From: Hydrocarboniphaga daqingensis
GTDB taxonomy: Bacteria; Pseudomonadota; Gammaproteobacteria; Nevskiales; Nevskiaceae
DNA length: 64,000 nt
Direction: 5' to 3'
NCBI RefSeq assembly: GCF_900129825.1
Contig: NZ_FQWZ01000001.1
Coordinates: 248,001-312,000, forward strand
Positions 55,587-64,000 of the stretch are shown here, piece after piece. The first letter of the stretch is position 1. Each line of letters starts with the position of its first letter. The notes beneath the pieces were generated by a model, which worked only from the letters and a program-made list of their open reading frames with translations, made no database searches and had not been told where the DNA came from. A program made the position numbers and the translations under genes.

Positions 55587-56441
55587 ATGCATTACCGCCA
55601 TCACTATCACGCCGGCAATTTCGCCGACGTGCTCAAGCATCTCGTTCTGCTGGCCGCGCTCGATGCGCTCAACGGCAAGGACAAGCCTTGGTTGTTTCTG
55701 GACACCCACGCGGGAGCCGGGCGCTACGACCTGCGCCACGCCGCAGCCGAAACCACGGCCGAATGGCGTCAGGGCATCGGCCGCCTGCCGATACCGCCGC
55801 CGACCGGCACGCCGGACCTGTTGCGCCGCTACCTGACGCTGGCCGGCGATACGTCCGCCTATCCTGGCTCGCCGGTGTTGGCCGCCGCACTGACGCGTCC
55901 CGGTGATCGCCTGGTCGCGTACGAAAAGGTCGACGTCGTCGCCGCCAGCCTCGATGCGCAGCTACGCCACGCGGCGCCCAAGATCAACTGGACCGTGCAC
56001 CCGCGCGACGGCTATCAGGCCGCTGCGGCCGTGCTGCCGCCGCCGGAAAAACGCGGGCTGGTGCTGATCGACCCGCCGTTCGAGTCGCTGTCGGAATTCG
56101 ACCAGATCGGCGACTTCCTGCAGACCGCGCAGAGCCGCTTCGTCCAGGGCCAGTACCTGGTCTGGTATCCGGTCAAGAAGCGCTTTGAAACCGACCGCTT
56201 TCTACGCCGCATCGCCAAGGCCTCGCCCAAGCCGGTGCTCGACATCCGATTCGACAACGGCGCTCCGGCGCAGGGCCAGATGCACGTCTGCGGCATGGTC
56301 GTACTCAACCCGCCCTGGAAGCTCGACGACCAGCTGCGACCGGCGCTGGACGCCGTCGCCCGCGCGTTGGCCCAGGGCCCGCAATCGCAGATCCAGATGC
56401 GCTGGATCAAGACGGAGGCCGAATGTCTGAGCAGCAAGTGA
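55587..56441 (+). CDS. rlmJ: 23S rRNA (adenine(2030)-N6)-methyltransferase
   Basis: Methylates A2030 of 23S rRNA. The N-terminus MHYRHHYHAGNFADVLKH is an RlmJ hallmark. The SAM site is LFLDTHAGAGRYDL and the catalytic motif is GLVLIDPPFES (DPPF). YLVWYPVKKRFETDRFLR is also typical. 284 aa matches E. coli RlmJ (280). ATG 55587 is chosen for that N-terminus. The 3' end overlaps the Nudix gene by 19 bases. Confidence 0.97.
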   Translation: MHYRHHYHAGNFADVLKHLVLLAALDALNGKDKPWLFLDTHAGAGRYDLRHAAAETTAEWRQGIGRLPIPPPTGTPDLLRRYLTLAGDTSAYPGSPVLAAALTRPGDRLVAYEKVDVVAASLDAQLRHAAPKINWTVHPRDGYQAAAAVLPPPEKRGLVLIDPPFESLSEFDQIGDFLQTAQSRFVQGQYLVWYPVKKRFETDRFLRRIAKASPKPVLDIRFDNGAPAQGQMHVCGMVVLNPPWKLDDQLRPALDAVARALAQGPQSQIQMRWIKTEAECLSSK

Positions 56442-56989
56442 AACGTCCGCGCAAGCCGGTGGACCCCGACGTGATCGTGCTGCACGAAGGCGAGTTTCTG
56501 CGGCTGCTGCGCCGCGCGCACTGGGAATACGTGGTACGCCCGCACAGCAGCGGCGCCGGCTTTGTCGTCGCGCTGACCGATGCCGACGAGCTGGTGCTGG
56601 TCGAGCAGTACCGCCTGCCGGTGCGCGGCCGCACGATCGAGCTGCCGGCCGGCATCATCGGCGACAGCGAGGCCTTTGCCGACGAGGACGCCTGTACCAG
56701 CGCGCTGCGCGAGCTGGAAGAAGAAACCGGCTTTCGCGGCGCCGAAGCACAACTGATCACCACCGCGCCGACCGCGGCCGGCCTGACCGCCGAAACCAGC
56801 TACTTCGTCCGCGTGCGCGGCCTGACCCGGGTGCATGCCGGCGGTGGTGTCGACGGCGAGGACATCACCGTGCATTGCGTGGCGCTGGATGGCATCGACG
56901 ACTGGCTCGACGCCCAGCGCGGCGCGGGTCTGGCGGTCGATGCGCGCATCTATGCCGCGCTGCACTTCATCGCCCGGGAACGCCGCTAG
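56423..56989 (+). CDS. Nudix hydrolase, ADP-ribose pyrophosphatase type
   Basis: 188-aa Nudix enzyme. Strands LVLVEQYRLPVRGRTIELPAG lead to the Nudix helix RELEEETGFRG; the conserved E...REL...EE core is complete, with a short insertion (FADEDACTS) before it. The QYR...ELPAG pattern is that of ADP-sugar pyrophosphatases. It begins inside rlmJ (19-base overlap) with GGAGG just upstream, so the pair is coupled. Exact substrate is open. Confidence 0.9.
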   Translation: MSEQQVKRPRKPVDPDVIVLHEGEFLRLLRRAHWEYVVRPHSSGAGFVVALTDADELVLVEQYRLPVRGRTIELPAGIIGDSEAFADEDACTSALRELEEETGFRGAEAQLITTAPTAAGLTAETSYFVRVRGLTRVHAGGGVDGEDITVHCVALDGIDDWLDAQRGAGLAVDARIYAALHFIARERR

Positions 56990-57044
56990 ACACCGCGTGC
57001 TGCCGGTTTGCCCCGCCCGGCGATCTCCCCTAAGGTAGCCCGGT

Positions 57045-59101
<2,057 letters not shown>

Positions 59102-59202
59102 CGGCGTCCGCTGTCCGACCGCGCCGTCAGGGACCACGGCGCCGATCGAATGGCGACTGCGGCGGCGGAGTCCGTCGCAGCGCATCTTGAGCAACGGTCA
59201 AC

Positions 59203-60156
59203 ATGAGTCATTGCGCCATCATCGGGGCCGGCGCCGCCGGCCTGAGCGCGGCCCGCACGCTGCGTGACGCCGGCATCGCCGTCAGCCTGTTCGACAAAGG
59301 CCGCCGCGCGGGTGGCCGGCTGGCATCGCGGACCAGCGACTACGGCGACTTCGACCACGGCGCGCAGTTCCTGCGCCTGCGCGACGTCGGCCTGCTGGAA
59401 CACGCGCGGCAGTGGGAGCAAGCCGCCGCGCTGAGCATCTGGCCCGAGGTCGGCGAAGCCGGAAAGCCCACCGCGCTGATCGGCACACCGACGATGAATG
59501 CGCTGGCCCAGCACTGGGCCAGCGGCCTGGCCGTGCACTGCAGCCATGAACTGCAGCGGATCGACGGCAGCCCGGGCCGGTGGACGCTGCAGTTTGCCGA
59601 TGGTGTCAGCAGCGGCCCGTACACCGCACTGATCGTCACTGCACCGGCGCCGCAAGCACTGGCCTGGTATGGCGACACACCGATGGCCTCGGCGTTGCAG
59701 CGCGTCGAATACGCGCCATGCATCGCACTGATGTGGGTACCCGACAGCGCCACCTTGCCGGCACTGGCGACACTGAGCCCGCCTGCTGGCAGCGGCATCG
59801 GCTTCATCGCTCGCGAAGATCTGAAGCCGGGCCGTGGCGGCGTACCGCGCTATCAGGTGCACGCGGATGCCGACTGGAGCCAGCAACAGATCGAGCAGGC
59901 GCCGGCGGTCTCCGGTGCCGAGCTGCAGCGCCGCGCCGCACGCCTGCTCGGCATCGGCGACGGCGCGCGGTACGCGCAGGCGCACCGCTGGCGCTACGCA
60001 CTGGTAACGCAGCCGATCGGCCAGGCCTGCCTGTCCGACGCGGCGCGCGGCTGGCACTACGCCAGCGACGCCTGCCTCGGCGGGCGCGTCGAAGCCGCGC
60101 TGCTCAGCGGCCGCGCGGCAGCACAAGCCGTGATCGAAGCAGGAGCCGGCCGATGA
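59203..60156 (+). CDS. FAD/NAD(P)-dependent oxidoreductase, renalase-like
   Basis: 317-aa flavoprotein. The N-terminal Rossmann motif CAIIGAGAAGLSAARTLRDA binds FAD, followed by the family pattern FDKGRRAGGRLASR and DHGAQFL. The C-terminus YASDACLGGRVEAALLSGRAAA closes the FAD site. This is the bacterial renalase-like/amine-oxidase group, where renalase oxidises off-pathway dihydro-NAD(P) isomers. First gene of a three-gene run; its stop overlaps the half-photolyase start (ATGA). Confidence 0.88.
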   Translation: MSHCAIIGAGAAGLSAARTLRDAGIAVSLFDKGRRAGGRLASRTSDYGDFDHGAQFLRLRDVGLLEHARQWEQAAALSIWPEVGEAGKPTALIGTPTMNALAQHWASGLAVHCSHELQRIDGSPGRWTLQFADGVSSGPYTALIVTAPAPQALAWYGDTPMASALQRVEYAPCIALMWVPDSATLPALATLSPPAGSGIGFIAREDLKPGRGGVPRYQVHADADWSQQQIEQAPAVSGAELQRRAARLLGIGDGARYAQAHRWRYALVTQPIGQACLSDAARGWHYASDACLGGRVEAALLSGRAAAQAVIEAGAGR

Positions 60157-61322
60157 GCACCCCGTTGATCGCCACCCGCGCGGCCGGCCTGCAAAGCCTG
60201 GCCGCATTCGTTCCGCGAGCCGGCCGCGCTTACGCCGACGGCCGCAACGTCGACGCCGGCCCCGACCAGCCGCGCGCCGTATCCGGCCTCTCGCCATACG
60301 TGCGTCACCGGCTGCTGACCGAAGCCGAGATCGTCGACGCCGTGCTGCAGCGGCACACGCTGTCCGCGGCGGAAAAGTTCGTCCAGGAAGTCTGCTGGCG
60401 CACGTACTGGAAAGGCTGGCTGCAGCAGCGGCCGCAGGCTTGGCGCGACTACGTGGCAGCGCGCGACGCGCATTTGCTGCGTCTGCAGCAGATCAGCGGT
60501 TTGCGACTCGGCTACACGCAAGCCTGCGAAGGGCGCACCGGCATCGACTGCTTCGACGCCTGGGCACAGGAGCTGGTCGCGACCGGCACGCTGCATAACC
60601 ACACGCGCATGTGGTTCGCATCGATCTGGATCTTCACGCTGCGCTTGCCATGGGAACTCGGCGCGGACTGGTTCATGCGCCACCTGGCCGACGCCGACGC
60701 CGCCAGCAACACGCTGAGCTGGCGCTGGGTCGCCGGCTTGCACACGGTCGGCAAGCACTACGTGGCGCGCGCCGAGAACATCGAGCGCTACACGCGCGGC
60801 CGCTTCAACCCGGTTGGTCAGTTGAACGAATCAGCCGCGCCGCTGACAGCGCCTCCGCCCTACGCGCGACAGCCGTTGGCGACGTTGCCGAGCGACGACC
60901 CGGGCACGCCGAGCGCGCTGCTGCTGACCGACGACGACCTCAGCGCCGGCGATCTGTGGCCGGCAGCGGCGCCGCCACCGCGGGCGATCGCGGTGTTTCG
61001 CGGCGGCATCGCCGCGCGCTCGCCGCAGCCATTGGGCGCCGTCGCTTCCGCGTTTGCAAATGCGGCGATCGACGATGCGATGGCGCGGCTGCGCCAGCGC
61101 TGGCCTGACAGCGTGGTCGTCGAACCCGAAGCGCTGGCCGACACCGGAGCCCAGCAGATCCGGATGGCGGAGGCGCCGGTCGGTCCGGGTGCCGACGCCT
61201 TGCCGACGCTGCCGCTGCCGGTGGTCGCGCTGCGACGCGATTGGGACGCCGCGTTCTGGCCGCATGCGATGCGCGGGTTCTTCCAGCTGCGCGAGCGCAT
61301 CCCGCAGATTCTCGGGCGCTGA
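60153..61322 (+). CDS. Photolyase/cryptochrome FAD-binding domain protein without the N-terminal antenna domain
   Basis: 389 aa. Residues 1-235 match the helical FAD-binding half of photolyases: ATRAAGLQSLAAFV, VSGLSPYVRHRLLTEAEI, a Trp-rich WRTYWKGWLQQRP, then GRTGIDCFDAWAQEL, HNHTRMWFASIWIFTLRL and NTLSWRWVAGLHTVGKHYVA. The alpha/beta antenna domain that should precede it is missing: the protein starts at the FAD half. Residues ~240-389 alternate strands and helices (SALLLTDDDL, AIAVFRGG, VVVEPEALAD, LPVVALRRDWDAAFWP) and may be a replaced or permuted domain. GGAG lies 8 bases before the ATG. DNA repair or light sensing is not shown. Confidence 0.85.
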   Translation: MSTPLIATRAAGLQSLAAFVPRAGRAYADGRNVDAGPDQPRAVSGLSPYVRHRLLTEAEIVDAVLQRHTLSAAEKFVQEVCWRTYWKGWLQQRPQAWRDYVAARDAHLLRLQQISGLRLGYTQACEGRTGIDCFDAWAQELVATGTLHNHTRMWFASIWIFTLRLPWELGADWFMRHLADADAASNTLSWRWVAGLHTVGKHYVARAENIERYTRGRFNPVGQLNESAAPLTAPPPYARQPLATLPSDDPGTPSALLLTDDDLSAGDLWPAAAPPPRAIAVFRGGIAARSPQPLGAVASAFANAAIDDAMARLRQRWPDSVVVEPEALADTGAQQIRMAEAPVGPGADALPTLPLPVVALRRDWDAAFWPHAMRGFFQLRERIPQILGR

Positions 61323-61364
61323 CGCGATGATGCGCTCGCCGCTGTTGGTGAACCGGCCGACGTC

Positions 61365-62540
61365 ATGACCGGCGTGGCGCAACAGGGCCTGTTCGCCGAT
61401 GCCGGCGACGGCGACGTCGTCAGTCCTCATCGCATCGCCGAGGCGGTCGATGCGCTGCGGCTACAGCATGGCGAGCTCGACGCGCTGGCCTTGCTGTGCC
61501 GACTCGGGTGGAGCGAGTGCGTGCCGCCGTTGCGGCGCTGGCCGCGCGACGTTGCAGCCGCGCTCACCGCGCTGCGCCACGCACAGCACTACGCCGCCCA
61601 GCAGGGATTGCAGCCGACCGTGCCATCGCCGCGACCGCCCGGCTGGCCGGTGGCACTGAGCCCGGCCGAGCGCGAGCTGTCCGAGCGTTGTCGGACGACG
61701 ATGCGACGCCCGGCCGTGGCCGCGCAGTTCGATCTGTTCGGCGACAACGCCGGTGTCGCGGCCGAAGCCGACACCCGTCGCGCGCTGATGGCCGGTGATG
61801 CCAAAGCAGCCCGAACGGCGCTACGCGGCTGCCGCGATGCGCGCTCCGCCGATGCGCTGACGCGTTTGATCGACGCCATCGAGCGCCCTGCGTCGGACAT
61901 CGGCGCACGCTGCGTCGAGTTGCAGACCACAGTCACCACGATCGCGCGCCAGCAGCTGGGCGCCGCGGCGGAGGCGTATCTGGCGCAGCGCTGGTCCGAG
62001 CTGGCGACCATCAGCGACACGCTGCCGCTGGATGCGACCCGCGCGCTGCCGCACGCGAGCCTGGCGTGGCTGCACGCCGGCCAGCCAGCGCGCGCTTGCG
62101 AATGCATCGAACGGGATCCGTTGTGGCCACAGCATCCGCAACTGCTGATCGTCTACGGCCGCGCCGCCGCCCGGCTCGGTCGCACCGGGCCGTCACGGCA
62201 GGCCTGGATGCAGCTGTGCTGGCAGCACCCAGCGCAAGCCGAAGCGGCGCTCGACGACGGCAGCGGCGACGCCGCGCTGGACCAGCATTGGCGCGACTTT
62301 CAATCCGCCGAGCTGGCGTTCGCGACCCGCGATTTCCCCGCCTGGATGCTGATTGCCGATCGTCGTCACGTCGGCTTTCTGCCCCGGCCGATGACATCGG
62401 ACGAGGCTGCCGCCACGGCCTACGAGGCGCTGCTCGCACTGATCCGCAGCGGTGGCGCGATCGAAGCGCGGCGCGCGTTGCAGCAGTGCCAGCCAGCGCT
62501 GTTGACGCTGTACCTTGCCGCTGCGGTCATCGCGGCCTGA
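61365..62540 (+). CDS. Unrecognised helical protein in the flavoprotein operon
   Basis: 391-aa protein that I do not recognise. It has no signal peptide or membrane segment, is rich in Ala, Arg and Leu, and is predicted to be almost wholly helical. Residues ~175-300 look like TPR-type helical pairs (AAEAYLAQRWSELATISDT, ASLAWLHAGQPARACECIE, LLIVYGRAAARLGRTGPSRQ). An N-terminal stretch QQGLFADAGDGDVVSPHRI precedes the first helices. It follows the half-photolyase by 42 bases on the same strand and is likely in its transcript; a scaffold or partner role is a guess. Confidence 0.75.
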   Translation: MTGVAQQGLFADAGDGDVVSPHRIAEAVDALRLQHGELDALALLCRLGWSECVPPLRRWPRDVAAALTALRHAQHYAAQQGLQPTVPSPRPPGWPVALSPAERELSERCRTTMRRPAVAAQFDLFGDNAGVAAEADTRRALMAGDAKAARTALRGCRDARSADALTRLIDAIERPASDIGARCVELQTTVTTIARQQLGAAAEAYLAQRWSELATISDTLPLDATRALPHASLAWLHAGQPARACECIERDPLWPQHPQLLIVYGRAAARLGRTGPSRQAWMQLCWQHPAQAEAALDDGSGDAALDQHWRDFQSAELAFATRDFPAWMLIADRRHVGFLPRPMTSDEAAATAYEALLALIRSGGAIEARRALQQCQPALLTLYLAAAVIAA

Positions 62541-62625
62541 ACCCCCGATGTCTAGGACAAAACGACCATACGGGACGGCGCCCGCTCCATGGCAAGCTGC
62601 CGTCACTTTCTAACGAGATGACTTC

Positions 62626-64000
62626 GTGAAGCCGAATTCGACGCTGCACTGCGCAATGGCCCGCCGCCTGGGCGCTTTGCTGATCCGGGTGGCGCCGCTC
62701 GCCGTCATTGGCTGGCCGGGCCCCGGTCTGGCCTCGGCGCCGGCGTGGACCGACCTGAGCTTGCGCGATACCAGCAGCAGCCTGCTGCAAGCGCGGCCGA
62801 TTCAGCCCGAGCGGGCGCGGCTGTTCCGCTTCGACAGCAACGCGCTGCAAGCACAGCTGGCGGCCGCCGACCAGGGCCGCGACACGATCAGCCTGCCGAT
62901 GCCGGACGGCCGCACGCTGACGTTCCAGCTGCAGCGCAGCGACGTGATGAGCCCAGGCCTGGCGGCGCGCTATCCGCAGATCCGCACCTGGCGGGGTACG
63001 GCCGTCGGCGATCCGCAGATCAGCGGGCGCTTCGACTACGGCCCGCGCGGCTTCCACGGCCTGGTGTCGACACCGCAGGGCAGCGTGTACATCGACCCGT
63101 TGCTGCGCGGTGATGTCGAACGTCACCAGAGCTATTTTGTCCGCGACATGCCGGCGCGCCGGCGCGTTGCCGACACGGTGCTGTCACCGTCGGCAATCGC
63201 CCGTCGCGACGCGCTGGCCGCGGCTAGCGCGAACAAGGGCGTCAGCATCTCCGGCGACTTGCGCACCTATCGGCTGGCGCTGGCCACGACCGGCGAGTAC
63301 GCCCAGTTCCACGACCCGAATAACGCCACGCCGGACAAGGCCGTCGTGCTCGCCGAACTGGTCAACGTCGTCAACCGCGTCACCGGGGTCTACGAGCGCG
63401 AATTGGGCATCCGCCTGCAGCTGATCGACAACAACGACGAGCTGATCTTCACCAATCCCCTGCTGGACCCGTACGTCAACGAAGACGGCACGTCGATGGT
63501 GACGACCAATACGGCGACGCTGAACATGCGCGTCGGCGAGGCGGCCTACGACATCGGCCACGTCGTCAGCACCGGCGGCGGTGGCGTGGCCGGCTTGGGC
63601 GTCGTCTGCAGCAGCGACAAAGGTGCCGGCGTCACCGGCCTGAGCGCGCCGGTCGGCGACCCGTTCTACATCGACTACGTCGCCCACGAGATGGGCCATC
63701 AGTTCGGCGCCAACCACACGTTCAACAGCGAAGCCGGGGCTTGCGGCGGCGGCAATCGCAACGCCGACACCGCCTACGAACCCGGTAGCGGCTCGACGAT
63801 CATGGCCTACGCCGGCATCTGCGGCGTCGACAACATCGCCAACCAGAGCGACGCGTTCTTCCACAGCGCCAGCTTCGACGAGATCGTGGCGTATACGCGC
63901 ACCAACACCGGCAACAGCTGCGGTGTACTGACGACCACCGGAAACCGCGCACCGGTCGCCGATGCCGGCCCCAGCGGCCTGACGATTCCGAAGCAGACCC
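62626..64000 (+). CDS. Secreted reprolysin-like zinc metalloprotease (3' end outside window)
   Basis: At least 458 residues are visible and the frame is open at the right edge. A signal peptide (ALLIRVAPLAVIGWPGPGLASA) is followed by a propeptide-like region to about residue 200. The catalytic domain has YVAHEMGHQFGANHTF, the HExxHxxGxxH zinc motif of metzincins, and the Met-turn STIMAYAGICG. NRAPVADAGPSG at the end looks like the start of a PKD-type domain. Start is GTG 62626; ATG 62656 also gives a good signal peptide. An 85-base gap separates it from the previous gene. Exported, probably surface or secreted; substrate unknown. Confidence 0.9.
   Translation, partial: MKPNSTLHCAMARRLGALLIRVAPLAVIGWPGPGLASAPAWTDLSLRDTSSSLLQARPIQPERARLFRFDSNALQAQLAAADQGRDTISLPMPDGRTLTFQLQRSDVMSPGLAARYPQIRTWRGTAVGDPQISGRFDYGPRGFHGLVSTPQGSVYIDPLLRGDVERHQSYFVRDMPARRRVADTVLSPSAIARRDALAAASANKGVSISGDLRTYRLALATTGEYAQFHDPNNATPDKAVVLAELVNVVNRVTGVYERELGIRLQLIDNNDELIFTNPLLDPYVNEDGTSMVTTNTATLNMRVGEAAYDIGHVVSTGGGGVAGLGVVCSSDKGAGVTGLSAPVGDPFYIDYVAHEMGHQFGANHTFNSEAGACGGGNRNADTAYEPGSGSTIMAYAGICGVDNIANQSDAFFHSASFDEIVAYTRTNTGNSCGVLTTTGNRAPVADAGPSGLTIPKQT

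Overview
The window is about 64 kb of high-GC DNA, almost fully coding, from a gammaproteobacterium. RdgC, Hda, RlmJ, Hsp15, DcaP-type porin, PqiABC and the CrbS/CrbR-like acetate two-component pair all point that way, and the mix (APS-type CysH, group II truncated haemoglobin, Ku) suggests the Xanthomonadales/Nevskiales area rather than the enterics. That placement is inference; no rRNA or tRNA lies in the window. I saw no insertion sequence, prophage, CRISPR array or tRNA, so this looks like core chromosome with a few accessory genes.

Layout. 1-5 kb: tail of a Fic protein, then minus-strand dinB, HCCA-isomerase-like gene, serA and a zinc peptidase. 5-11 kb: N-formylglutamate amidohydrolase, transglutaminase-like protein, an isocitrate/isopropylmalate-type dehydrogenase, a cyclophilin lipoprotein and an M3 peptidase. 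11-17 kb: minus-strand operon gph-pqiA(half)-pqiA(half)-pqiB-pqiC, then dacB. 17-26 kb: truncated globin, Tet-type exporter and hslR, cysH with a clear promoter, a large secreted beta-propeller (SBBP) protein, an ABC exporter and an MHS-family transporter. 26-29 kb: rdgC, a Nudix/metallo-beta-lactamase fusion and ku, all on the plus strand. 29-33 kb: divergent ompA-like protein with seven thrombospondin type 3 repeats and an Ig-like lipoprotein. 33-41 kb: purM-purN, AI-2E-type permease plus hda, wrbA plus DUF2069, LysM lipoprotein, proS plus lytic transglycosylase, CorC/HlyC-type protein. 42-44 kb: ECF sigma, anti-sigma candidate and DUF4097 operon. 44-55 kb: GNAT plus LysE, then an acetate cluster (DUF485-actP-acs, a sodium-symporter/histidine kinase hybrid, a LuxR-type regulator, a DcaP porin). 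55-64 kb: rlmJ plus Nudix hydrolase, TPP riboswitch plus thiC, a three-gene flavoprotein operon with a half-photolyase, and a secreted reprolysin-like protease that runs off the right edge.

Genes that plausibly work together: actP/acs with the symporter-kinase and regulator (acetate uptake, activation and sensing); pqiA/B/C (lipid transport between membranes); sigma/anti-sigma/DUF4097 (envelope response); rdgC with Nudix-MBL and ku (possible nucleic-acid maintenance set, unproven); renalase-like oxidoreductase with half-photolyase and an unrecognised helical protein (the least understood unit, and my best candidate for an undescribed system). The only gap reaching 300 bases, 19193-19492, holds a terminator, the cysH promoter and a possible 29-residue ORF.
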